A DNA stretch of 26,469 nt from Halieaceae bacterium. Lineage in GTDB: Bacteria; Pseudomonadota; Gammaproteobacteria; Pseudomonadales; Halieaceae. A model generated the notes under the pieces. The model saw only the letters and a list, made by a program, of their open reading frames with translations. It ran no database searches and was not told the DNA's origin. The stretch lies in the NCBI GenBank assembly GCA_002683395.1, contig NYTG01000059.1, positions 2,112 through 28,580 on the forward strand, in the 5' to 3' direction. Positions 8,620-16,060 of the stretch are shown here, one piece after another. The position numbers and the translations under genes are program-made. Within the stretch, counting starts at the first letter, position 1. Every line of letters starts with the position of its first letter.

Positions 8620-9762
8620 GTGTCTAAGGACGATGAAATGAATACTGGTGATCTCAGTGTGATTCGCAAGATGTTGGCGCACGATCTGATGCAGGTCTAT
8701 GTGCGCCTGTTTCTGCTGCTGACGGTTGTCTGGTTTTCTGTGGAGACCTTCGCCCCGTTTCTAGTGTTGATACTGTGGTCGGTGATACTCGCCGTATCAT
8801 TGAATCCTCTTAATCAATGGCTATCAGGTCGCCTCAGCCTAGGTGAGGGCAAGGCCGCTGTAGTCCTGATGCTTGTTGCGCTCTTAATCATTGGTATCCC
8901 CATGGTTTTACTCGGCGTGTCGCTGGCGGAGCACGTGGGGGAGTGGGTGCTGATGCTCAGCGAACACGATTTCGAAGTCCCCGAGGCCAATCCGGCGGTT
9001 GCGGAGTGGCCGCTAGTGGGTTCGACCCTGTTCGACTTATGGCAGCGGGCTCACGAAGATCTCGTGTCAGCGGCACAGATGATCCAGCCGCAATTGATAT
9101 CCGGCGGTCGGGTGCTCATTGGCGCCGTGGGCAATACGCTCCTGGCGGTGGCGCTATTTTTCGTCGCATTATTGATTGCAGGCTTCATGATGGCCAAGGC
9201 GACTCAGGGAGGGGAGCAGATGCGTCGCCTCATTGGGACGTTTGCGGATCACGATCGGGGCGAGGAAATTCATGACCTAGTCGTAGCCACCATTCGCTCT
9301 GTTTCGAACGGCGTGGTAGGCGTGGCCTTTCTTCAGGCGCTGGCGCTGGGGATCGGTTTTCTGGTGCTCGATGTGCCTGCGGCGGGTGTGTTGGCATTGG
9401 TGGTGCTGTTTTTGGGGGTTTTGCAGTTACCGTCTTCGTTGGTGGTTTTTCCAGTTTTGGCCTGGATGTGGCTGGTAGGCGAGGGGTCTACGCTTGGCAA
9501 TGTCATAGGTACCTTATATCTGTTTGCGGCGGGCACGGCAGATGGCCTGCTCAAACCCTATTTGCTGGGTCGCGGCGTGGAGACGCCAATGCCCATCGTA
9601 TTGATCGGTGCGTTGGGTGGGATGGCCGCCGAGGGCTTGATCGGATTGTTTTTGGGCGCCGTGATGCTCTCTGTGAGTTACAAACTGCTGATGTCCTGGG
9701 TCCATCACAGCGTGACCGAGCATGAATCGCGTGAGGGCGCGGGACCGCAGTCGGAAGGCTAG
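8620..9762 (+). CDS. AI-2E family transporter (PerM/YdiK-like permease)
   Basis: This is a 380-residue polytopic inner-membrane protein of the AI-2E transporter (UPF0118/PerM) family. Hydrophobic segments lie near residues 28-65 (two close helices), 85-105, 166-195, 228-250, 254-285, 296-315 and 325-360. A large periplasmic or re-entrant middle region around 110-165 is typical of the family. The GTG at 8620 has a GGTAGGTGG element upstream; the ATG at 8638 is an alternative six codons in. Members have been linked to autoinducer-2 export, Na+/H+ antiport and membrane protein trafficking, so no substrate is assigned. It stands 62 bases after the crotonase gene in the same direction, and whether they share a transcript is unclear. 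Confidence 0.85.
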   Translation: MSKDDEMNTGDLSVIRKMLAHDLMQVYVRLFLLLTVVWFSVETFAPFLVLILWSVILAVSLNPLNQWLSGRLSLGEGKAAVVLMLVALLIIGIPMVLLGVSLAEHVGEWVLMLSEHDFEVPEANPAVAEWPLVGSTLFDLWQRAHEDLVSAAQMIQPQLISGGRVLIGAVGNTLLAVALFFVALLIAGFMMAKATQGGEQMRRLIGTFADHDRGEEIHDLVVATIRSVSNGVVGVAFLQALALGIGFLVLDVPAAGVLALVVLFLGVLQLPSSLVVFPVLAWMWLVGEGSTLGNVIGTLYLFAAGTADGLLKPYLLGRGVETPMPIVLIGALGGMAAEGLIGLFLGAVMLSVSYKLLMSWVHHSVTEHESREGAGPQSEG

Positions 9763-9852
9763 GCGCGGTGCATGCGGGGTGCATGACATTGGTCCGCCGT
9801 CGGCCGATATTCGTATGCATGGCTTGAGGTCTTCAGAGTAGCTATTTTCATT

Positions 9853-11649
9853 ATGCGGAAGTTATTCGTATACCAGATCGCGATGTTGGCGCTCGGTGCG
9901 GTCACCTTGGGCTGCACTGTGCCAGATACTGACCCCTCTCCCGATTACCTGATCGTCACGACCAGCGGTGTTGTTTCGCCTGAGCTGGGGCCTGAAGGCT
10001 CGATCGTTTTCAAAGATATCCCTTTCGCGGAACCTCCTGCAGGGGCGGGTCGGTGGGCAGCGCCGGCCCCGCTCACGTCGCCAGAGCGCGTGATTGCCAC
10101 CCGGTCAGACCCTGTCATGTGCCCGCAGCCCCAGAGCATGGCTTCCGGGGGTGCCGAGGGCGATTACCTCGGTTCTGAAGACTGTTTATATCTCGATATC
10201 TATACCCCGCCCGGCACAGCAGAAAGCGCGCCCGCGCCCGTCATGCTGTGGATTCACGGGGGGAGTAATCTGACGGGTCATAAAGGCACTTATGATTTTT
10301 CTCGATTTGCCGCTCGACAGCAGGTGGTGGTGGTCGTGATCAATTACCGATTGGGTCCTCTGGGTTGGTTCGTTCACCCTGCCTTGAATGGCCGCGATGT
10401 CACAGCGCCCACGCTGGCTAACTTTGGCACGCTGGATATGGTTGAAGCCCTGCATTGGACCCAGCGGAATATCGCTCAGTTTGGCGGGGATCCCGACAAC
10501 GTGACGATTTTTGGTGAGAGTGCCGGGGGCAGAAATGTCTTCAGCTTACTTGCCTCACCGCTGACTGAAGGTTTGTTTCATCGGGCCATTGCCCAGTCTG
10601 GGCATGTCAGGAGCCTGACGCTCGCCGAGGCACACAATGAGGGGCGGCAGTTCCCAATGGTAGATCGCGGGAGCTGGGAAGTTGTGCAGGCGCTGGGCTT
10701 TGATGACGAAAGTGTGGACGCAGACAGATTGCGGGCCGTGTCGACCGCTGATGTGCTCACGGCATACTTCGACCTCGACGAGGACCACATCCAGCCTGCG
10801 GTGATTAGTGACGGCGTAGTGATCCCTGAAGGGGGGTTGCTGGAGGCGTTGGCGGATCCCCGGTATGCCAAAAATGTGCCGGTGATGTCGGGAACGACCC
10901 GTGATGAAGTCACGCTTTGGCTGGGTCTGAGTCGCTATTTTGTTGATGTCAGTTATCCGTTGAGCCGGGCCCTTCCCGCTAAAATCCGCATCAAAGATCC
11001 GGACTTGTATCACTTCTGGGTGGATATGCGTTCCCGTGGCTGGAAGTTGGGCGCAGTGGATATTCCCTTTGCCGCGATGCAGCGCGCGGGTTACACCGAT
11101 CTGTATTCGTATCGCTACGATTGGGATGAGCAGGCGGACAATTATTTTGTGCCATTTTCTGAGATTCTGGGTGCGGCTCACGCCAGCGAAATCGCTTTTA
11201 TCATGGGGGCGCCCATGTACGGTGTGATCGGAGACTTTATGTATCCTGACACCGACTCGGCACGGGAGATGACCGAGGTCATGATGACGGCTTGGGGTGC
11301 ATTCGCCCGGGACGGATCGCCACGATTGCCCAATGGAATGGCTTGGCCCCGTTACGACTCCGCTGCGCCGTCATTTATGCGGCTCGATGTGGGTGATCAG
11401 TTGGGCCTCAGCAAAAATGTCCCCTCGCGGGATGAGCTGCTGGATCGTGTTGCGGTGAGTCAGGCGGTGTCAGAGCTTGAGCGATGTCTGCTGGTGTGGG
11501 AATTGGTGACCGCCGTAGGCGTTCCCAACTATGAGTCTTACCGTCTCTGGCAGGATGGCCGTTGTGCCACCGTCGACGCACCCGGTGAAAATCGCCGGAT
11601 CCGGCAGGCGCTGGAAGCAGAATATGGCAGCGTTTACTTCTCGGGTTGA
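9853..11649 (+). CDS. Exported type-B carboxylesterase, probable lipoprotein
   Basis: This is a 598-residue carboxylesterase of the type-B (cholinesterase-like) alpha/beta hydrolase family, expected to cleave carboxyl esters outside the cytoplasm. An N-terminal hydrophobic segment ends in VTLGC at residues 17-21, a loose lipobox that would place acylated Cys21 at the membrane. Family signatures are SEDCLYLDIYTP (108-119), the oxyanion HGG (135-137), nucleophile Ser223 in GESAGG, Glu352 in SGTTRDE and His443 in GAAHASE. These complete the Ser-Glu-His triad. The ATG at 9853 gives a proper signal sequence although only a weak purine stretch precedes it. The gene sits between a permease and a uridine-kinase-like gene, and neither neighbour suggests a substrate. 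Confidence 0.88.
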   Translation: MRKLFVYQIAMLALGAVTLGCTVPDTDPSPDYLIVTTSGVVSPELGPEGSIVFKDIPFAEPPAGAGRWAAPAPLTSPERVIATRSDPVMCPQPQSMASGGAEGDYLGSEDCLYLDIYTPPGTAESAPAPVMLWIHGGSNLTGHKGTYDFSRFAARQQVVVVVINYRLGPLGWFVHPALNGRDVTAPTLANFGTLDMVEALHWTQRNIAQFGGDPDNVTIFGESAGGRNVFSLLASPLTEGLFHRAIAQSGHVRSLTLAEAHNEGRQFPMVDRGSWEVVQALGFDDESVDADRLRAVSTADVLTAYFDLDEDHIQPAVISDGVVIPEGGLLEALADPRYAKNVPVMSGTTRDEVTLWLGLSRYFVDVSYPLSRALPAKIRIKDPDLYHFWVDMRSRGWKLGAVDIPFAAMQRAGYTDLYSYRYDWDEQADNYFVPFSEILGAAHASEIAFIMGAPMYGVIGDFMYPDTDSAREMTEVMMTAWGAFARDGSPRLPNGMAWPRYDSAAPSFMRLDVGDQLGLSKNVPSRDELLDRVAVSQAVSELERCLLVWELVTAVGVPNYESYRLWQDGRCATVDAPGENRRIRQALEAEYGSVYFSG

Positions 11650-11658
11650 GAGTAAGAG

Positions 11659-11674
11659 GGCCGTGGCGACGGCC
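11659..11674 (+). other. Perfect hairpin just upstream of the uridine-kinase-like start
   Basis: GGCCGT and ACGGCC pair perfectly around a GGCG tetraloop in the 30-base gap between the esterase stop and the kinase ATG. No T-tract follows, so it is not an intrinsic terminator. It lies between the AAGAGG purine run and the ATG at 11680, where it could affect translation initiation. That role is inferred only from position. Confidence 0.3.
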
Positions 11675-11679
11675 GGTCG

Positions 11680-12282
11680 ATGAATCGAGTTATTGCCGTT
11701 GCGGGCGGCTCGGGAAGCGGAAAGTCCACGCTCGCCAAGGCACTTTTGACGGCTTGTGGCCCAGAGCGCTTGGCCGTGTTGCCCATCGATGCGTACTATC
11801 ATGACTTGTCTCACCTCGAGGCCGGAGCGCGAGAGGAGGTCAACTTTGACCATCCGGATGCGCTTGATCTGGAGCTTTTTTCCCGCCATGTGGAGACGCT
11901 GCGGGCGGGTCAGCCTGTTCACTGTCCGACCTATGATTTCACCACGCACTGTCGTCGAGCTCCTACGCGGACCATTGAGCCTCGAGAGACGATTCTCGTA
12001 GAGGGTATTTTGGTCGCCGCGCACAGCCATTTGCGGGCACTTTATGACGAGCTCGTTTTCGTGGAGACGCCCGCCGATCTGCGCTGGGGGCGGCGTCTGG
12101 AGCGCGATCAGCGCGACCGGGGGAGAGACAGGGCATCGATCGACGTGTTCTGGGCCCGCGCCGAAAACACCTTTGCACAATGGGGTTCAAAGGCGCTTGG
12201 CGCTGCCGACCTCGTCATCAAAGGCGATCAACTGCCCGAGCAAATGGTTGCTGAGCTACTGGCTTACACTGACCTGCGCTGA
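11680..12282 (+). CDS. Uridine kinase-like P-loop kinase
   Basis: This is a 200-residue P-loop NTPase of the uridine kinase/phosphoribulokinase group, expected to phosphorylate a nucleoside or similar small hydroxyl compound with ATP. It shows Walker A GGSGSGKST at residues 9-17, the strand-end Asp in PIDAYYHDLS, the substrate-loop phrase NFDHPDALDLELF, PTYDFTTHCR near residue 87, the second acidic strand ILVEGILVA and an arginine-rich lid (LRWGRRLERDQRDRGR). These match uridine kinases, which are usually slightly longer at about 210 residues. It is the last gene of the rightward group and converges with the HNH protein gene 11 bases away. Uridine is the best guess as substrate, but related kinases act on other compounds. 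Confidence 0.8.
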   Translation: MNRVIAVAGGSGSGKSTLAKALLTACGPERLAVLPIDAYYHDLSHLEAGAREEVNFDHPDALDLELFSRHVETLRAGQPVHCPTYDFTTHCRRAPTRTIEPRETILVEGILVAAHSHLRALYDELVFVETPADLRWGRRLERDQRDRGRDRASIDVFWARAENTFAQWGSKALGAADLVIKGDQLPEQMVAELLAYTDLR

Positions 12283-12290
12283 CGCGCAGG
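12273..12290 (+). terminator. Possible weak intrinsic terminator of the rightward group
   Basis: CCTGCG and CGCAGG form a 6-bp GC-rich stem around the kinase stop codon, followed on the plus strand by GGTTTATTGTT, an interrupted T-rich tail. It lies between two convergent genes, where a terminator is expected. The short stem and broken T-tract make this tentative. Confidence 0.3.
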
Positions 12291-12293
12291 GGT

Positions 12294-12581
12294 TTATTGT
12301 TCCCGCTGTTTGGCGACCCAGTCGAAGTGTCGAGCCAGCGACGGATCCTGCAGCAGAGCCGCTAGAGAGTTGAGTTTGCTCGCCAGAGTCATTTCGTCGA
12401 ACTCCCGATGAATGCCCTGATGGCACAGTCGACACACGCGTATCCCCCGCTGCAGCTCGACTTTGCTGAAGTGCCGTTTAAAGTGGGCGCGGCGGTGGAC
12501 CTTCTTCGGTATTAAGTGATGAAAGGTCAGGGGCACCAGGCGCTGACAGCATGCGCAGGGCGCCTGATCGCGCCGAGTCAG
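12294..12581 (-). CDS. Small HNH-like zinc protein, probable non-canonical CTG start
   Basis: This is a small HNH-nuclease-like protein, about 95 residues if translation starts at 12581. The core reads LTFHHLIPKKVHRR, then CRLCHQGIH about 30 residues later, with a C-terminal segment ending in ARHFDWVAKQ. The HH and CxxCH pieces form the usual beta-beta-alpha metal site. The only ATG/GTG/TTG start in the open frame is GTG at 12536 (80 residues, no Shine-Dalgarno), but that would exclude an in-frame CACC (CxxC) just upstream that supplies the second half of the zinc site. The frame is open back past a CTG at 12581, whose bases overlap the TGA of the glutathione peroxidase gene as CTGA. I therefore list the longer form; 12294-12536 is the conservative alternative. 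The function is unknown. Small HNH proteins of this sort are not necessarily active nucleases. Confidence 0.65.
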   Translation of the reverse strand: MTRRDQAPCACCQRLVPLTFHHLIPKKVHRRAHFKRHFSKVELQRGIRVCRLCHQGIHREFDEMTLASKLNSLAALLQDPSLARHFDWVAKQREQ

Positions 12582-13129
12582 CTGCTGATGCCGGAAAGTA
12601 CCGATTCGATCGCGGTACGCATTTCCTCGCTGTCAGGCTTCACGCCGCTTGAAAAATGGCCCAGCACATCGCCGGCAGGTGTCACCAGGTATTTATTGAA
12701 ATTCCATTGAGGGTATCCCGCTGCTTCGCCGAGTCCCCGAAAAACGGGGTTTGCATCATCACCTCGCACGGGAGAGGTGGCAATGACCGGAAAGCTCACT
12801 TCGTACTTGTCAAAACAGACCTCTGCAGCATCGCCCTCATCATTATCCTCCTGAAAAAAGTCATCGCTGGAAAACCCCAGCACGACCAGCCCGTCGTCCT
12901 CATAGGTTTGATGAATCTGCTCGAGACCCTCAAATTGCGACGTGTAGCCGCAGTAGCTTGCCGTATTGACGATTAACAGCGCTTTGCCTTCATAAGCCTC
13001 ACAAAACTGGATAGTCTCCGTCGAGGCAAGTTGTCGCATGGAATGATTCAAAAAATCCGGACAAGAGGCGGACACAGCAGGCGACAGGGCCGCCATTAGA
13101 ATGAAAGGAGTCAGTGTAAAGCGCTTCAT
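12578..13129 (-). CDS. Periplasmic glutathione peroxidase-like (thiol peroxidase) protein
   Basis: This is a 183-residue thioredoxin-fold protein of the glutathione peroxidase family, expected to reduce peroxides in the periplasm. Residues 1-22 form a signal peptide with a likely cut after AVSAS. The peroxidatic Cys60 lies in VNTASYCGYT, and the Trp142-Asn143 pair in WNFNKYLV is kept. Cys105 in AEVCFDKY sits where Cys-type members carry the resolving cysteine. The position of the usual catalytic Gln (family GFPCNQF) reads GFSSDDF here, so Asp90 replaces it. The frame is open to 13234, but the ATG at 13129 gives a clean signal peptide. It lies 132 bases after the hydrolase gene, in the same direction. 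Thioredoxin-like electron donors are more likely than glutathione for such a two-cysteine form, but this is inferred. Confidence 0.85.
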   Translation of the reverse strand: MKRFTLTPFILMAALSPAVSASCPDFLNHSMRQLASTETIQFCEAYEGKALLIVNTASYCGYTSQFEGLEQIHQTYEDDGLVVLGFSSDDFFQEDNDEGDAAEVCFDKYEVSFPVIATSPVRGDDANPVFRGLGEAAGYPQWNFNKYLVTPAGDVLGHFSSGVKPDSEEMRTAIESVLSGISS

Positions 13130-13261
13130 GGGGGCTAAATCCTTGGAGTATGCGGTTGATACGCCATACAACTGCTCGCAGATGAATGGGCTTTGCCAAT
13201 CAGAAGAGATTTCCATGGAGGCCCAGCTAGGCAAGGCAGCACAGACGCCGGTGGGAATGAT

Positions 13262-14206
13262 CTATTGCACGACTGAGTCGATAAAAGCGGAGAGCGTCTC
13301 TCTTGTCCAGTCAGGATGACAGGGGTGCGCTGCAACGTGCGAACCCCATGCTTCCTTGCCATCGAGACAGGCGTCATCGATATCGATAGCCGGTACCCGT
13401 TGCAGCACGACGCTCGGGTTGTCCTGAGCAAGCTCGGCAGCGAAGGGGGATCTCGTCACCGGATCATCCCAATCCTGAATCAGTAATAGGGGCAGATTCA
13501 GTGTTTTGGCCAGCGAAAGTGGGCTCTCGGGGCCATGCGGCAAATCGTACTGCTGGATCGCGGCGTGCGCAGCGATCACAAACAGGGGCGCGGGGATGCC
13601 GGTGGTGACCTGCCCGCCTTTCATGAGGCTATCCAGAATATCGAGCTGTGGATCGAGCAAAATGACCGCGTCGACCTTGAGGTCATTAATCACCGCGTGG
13701 ATCACGGTGCTCCCGCCCATCGATGCGCCCAGTGCAATGCGCGGAAGGTCGCTCGGATGATGCTGGTCGAGCCAGCGAGCGGCCGCCTTCACGTCGGGCC
13801 ATTCCGCCGCCCCCATCCGCAATATGCCATCGGTGACGGGGGAGTTGCCATGGTTACGGATATCCATCGTGACGACTGACACGTTCAGTTCATTCAGCGT
13901 GCGGTAGAAGTCGAGCGAGCCGATGTATTGCGAGATTCGGTTCGATCCTGCGCCGTGCACGAAGATCAGTTCGGCGATGGCCTGCTCGGCGGGTATCCAC
14001 CATCCCTCCAGCAGCAAGTTATGGCTGGGAATTTGAATGTCGTCGAAACTGAGGCCACGGCTACCGGGATGTTGGTCCACCCGGTAAGGGGTGGTCGAGA
14101 CCATGTGCGGTGGCAGCCAGAGCGCAGAGAGTGCTGCCCATGCGATGAAGCAGCTCGCGACACCGGCCAGCCCCACCCTGATCAAGATTTTGTGAGTCAC
14201 CAGCAT
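13262..14206 (-). CDS. Membrane-anchored alpha/beta hydrolase
   Basis: This is a 314-residue protein with one N-terminal membrane helix (about residues 7-30) followed by an alpha/beta hydrolase domain facing the periplasm. The oxyanion-side HGAGSN is at 84-89, the DIRNHGNS strand-loop at 115-122, the nucleophile Ser162 in GASMGG, a likely acid at Asp247 or Asp248 in QDWDDPVT, and a candidate catalytic His at 290 or 294. The layout resembles BEM46/YqkD-type hydrolases (ABHD13-like). Its ATG directly abuts the stop of the acyltransferase gene (TAG then ATG), which implies tight co-translation. A role in lipid or ester turnover is suggested by that partner only. The substrate is unknown. Confidence 0.82.
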   Translation of the reverse strand: MLVTHKILIRVGLAGVASCFIAWAALSALWLPPHMVSTTPYRVDQHPGSRGLSFDDIQIPSHNLLLEGWWIPAEQAIAELIFVHGAGSNRISQYIGSLDFYRTLNELNVSVVTMDIRNHGNSPVTDGILRMGAAEWPDVKAAARWLDQHHPSDLPRIALGASMGGSTVIHAVINDLKVDAVILLDPQLDILDSLMKGGQVTTGIPAPLFVIAAHAAIQQYDLPHGPESPLSLAKTLNLPLLLIQDWDDPVTRSPFAAELAQDNPSVVLQRVPAIDIDDACLDGKEAWGSHVAAHPCHPDWTRETLSAFIDSVVQ

Positions 14207-15073
14207 CTAGGCAGACAGTAGGCGGCGCAACCAGCTATCCCGGTGGCGTTCCTGCTCGCGGAGCAGCAATAGATCCTTAATTTCGTGCTCAACCGCGGCG
14301 GCAAACTTACGTCGCAGTGCGCTCAATTTATTGGTCGAGAGTGTGACGCCTTTGTATTGTGCAAGATCGATCGGCTGGCCAATGGCAAAATAAGTGGTCT
14401 TGGGTTTGGGTAGCAGTCCGCCCAGCAGGCCCGCAGGAAGCGGTGGCATTAAGTCCGGGCGCATATCCTCAGGTAAAACGCCGGCCTTCATGAGCATGCG
14501 CACCGGTGCAGATTGAAAAAGAGCCTGCGATGAGATCGCATGATCATAATATTCGTCGGGGCCCACCGAGGCGATGGGCACTACGGTATAACCGGCCGCC
14601 GCGGCAAGCCTGACAAAGCCGTAGCGTTGCTTCCACTGCAGCTGATAGCGCGCTTCGGGTGGTTTGACCGACTCGTACGCGCCACCGGGATACAGCAATA
14701 GGTCGTCTCCCCGGGCCATTAAGCGTTCAACGATCGGTGCCTGGCCGGCCACGCCGCCCATTGCGTGGGCGATGGCCGAGTAGTGGGGATTGGCAAACAG
14801 GGTTTTGTCGCCGAGGGCCTTGATATAGCGTCCATGATCGTAATAGAGGTAGAGATGAAACAGGGCAGCGTCAATCGCCATAAAAGCATGATTGCCGATA
14901 AAAAGCGCCGGCCTGTCAGGCAGGTTTTCTAGTCCTACGAAGCTAGGCTTGAACCAGGCGCGGGCTAACCCTGCCGCTGCGGCCACCTGTGGCGCGGTCG
15001 GCATGCCGAACTGCGAGACAAACTCGACGTAGTCATCGGGATCTGTTTCAGGGCAGGGTGCACGATCAGCCAT
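14207..15073 (-). CDS. Lysophospholipid/acylglycerol acyltransferase family protein (MGAT/TMEM68-like)
   Basis: This is a 288-residue acyltransferase of the PlsC-like superfamily, which moves acyl groups from acyl-CoA or acyl-ACP to a glycerolipid or alcohol. The catalytic motif is GNHAFMAID at residues 60-68, with five residues between His62 and Asp68. The H-x4-D of classical PlsC has four, while the MGAT/TMEM68-like branch has five. The acceptor-side motif LYPGGAYES (128-136) and a VVPIASVGPDE segment (165-174) agree with that branch. GAAGAG precedes the ATG at 15073. It is the first gene of the leftward group and is divergent from the DMT exporter. Products could be neutral glycerides, phospholipids or wax-type esters; the sequence does not tell which. 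Confidence 0.83.
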   Translation of the reverse strand: MADRAPCPETDPDDYVEFVSQFGMPTAPQVAAAAGLARAWFKPSFVGLENLPDRPALFIGNHAFMAIDAALFHLYLYYDHGRYIKALGDKTLFANPHYSAIAHAMGGVAGQAPIVERLMARGDDLLLYPGGAYESVKPPEARYQLQWKQRYGFVRLAAAAGYTVVPIASVGPDEYYDHAISSQALFQSAPVRMLMKAGVLPEDMRPDLMPPLPAGLLGGLLPKPKTTYFAIGQPIDLAQYKGVTLSTNKLSALRRKFAAAVEHEIKDLLLLREQERHRDSWLRRLLSA

Positions 15074-15172
15074 GGTTTACACTCTTCATCGTCGGCGGAG
15101 CTTAGCAAAAGTTCGGCTATATTTTAGCGGCACTATTGCGTGTCAGCTGTTTTCTCTATTGTCGTGAGTCGC

Positions 15173-16060
15173 ATGTCACAACCCATATTCAAACACTGGG
15201 CATTGCTCGGATATTTAATTCTCGTTTGGGGTTTCGCCTTCTCTTTGATTGCGGTGGCGCTGGAGTCCTTTCATCCAGTGTTCATTGTTTGGTGCCGTCT
15301 GTGGATGGGTGCGGTGGTTGTGTGGTGCGTCTGGCGTTGGCGCGGGCGCGCCTGGACCATGGGCCGGGAGTGGTTGCCGAGACTGACCTTGCTCAGCGTC
15401 ACCGGCAATATTATCCCGTTTTCCCTGATCGCTTGGGCGGAACAATCTGTGCCGTCTGCCGAGGTGGGTATTCTAATGGCGCTGATGCCCATTGCGACCT
15501 TGCTGCTGGCGCATTGGTTACTCGAGCATGAGCCCCTGACGTGGCGACGCTCTCTAGGAGTGGTCATGGGGTTTGTTGGGGTCGGGCTGTTAGTGGGGGA
15601 TGGTCTGCTCTCCGGTGGCGCGAGCGGGCATTGGCCGGGGCAGCTGGCCGCTTTGCTGGCAACGGTGAGCTACGCGTTCAATGGTGTTTACGCGAAACGG
15701 ATTCCTTCGCGGAGCCCGGTCGACTTGGCCGTGGGTACGCTAGTGGTTGGAAGTTTGTTGCTCGCCATACCAGCCGTATGGTTTCAGCTGAGCGGCCCGG
15801 GATGGGCCGTGACGGCGTCGGCGGTGGGGGTGCTCGCTATCTTAGGAGTGATGGCCACCGGCGTGGCAACCTGGTGCTATTTTGTTGTGGTGACCGAACG
15901 GGGACCGGGCTTTCTCTCGACCATCAATTATCTGATCCCGGCCGTTGCCTTCGCGGCCGGCACGGTACTGCTGGCCGAACCTTGGGGCTGGGAGCATTTG
16001 CTCGCGTTGTTTTTGATCTTGATCGGAGTGGGATTGATTCAGGTACGCCGAGCCGTCTGA
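15173..16060 (+). CDS. DMT/EamA family transporter
   Basis: This is a 295-residue inner-membrane protein with about ten hydrophobic helices arranged as two EamA repeats, typical of the drug/metabolite transporter superfamily. The first repeat opens LLGYLILVWGFAFSLI and carries FHPVFIVWCRLW. The second opens GQLAALLATVSYAFNGVYAKR and ends in LLALFLILIGVGLIQVRR. The frame extends upstream to a GTG at 15140, but MSQPIFKHWALLGY from the ATG at 15173 is the ordinary family start. It is divergent from the acyltransferase gene, and its stop directly touches that of the opposing phosphatase. Members export amino acids, metabolites or drugs, so no substrate is assigned. Confidence 0.87.
   Translation: MSQPIFKHWALLGYLILVWGFAFSLIAVALESFHPVFIVWCRLWMGAVVVWCVWRWRGRAWTMGREWLPRLTLLSVTGNIIPFSLIAWAEQSVPSAEVGILMALMPIATLLLAHWLLEHEPLTWRRSLGVVMGFVGVGLLVGDGLLSGGASGHWPGQLAALLATVSYAFNGVYAKRIPSRSPVDLAVGTLVVGSLLLAIPAVWFQLSGPGWAVTASAVGVLAILGVMATGVATWCYFVVVTERGPGFLSTINYLIPAVAFAAGTVLLAEPWGWEHLLALFLILIGVGLIQVRRAV

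Noticed and set aside
13130..13234. Longer N-terminus for the glutathione-peroxidase-like protein.
   Set aside because: The signal peptide begins cleanly at the ATG at 13129; the added 35 residues would bury it.
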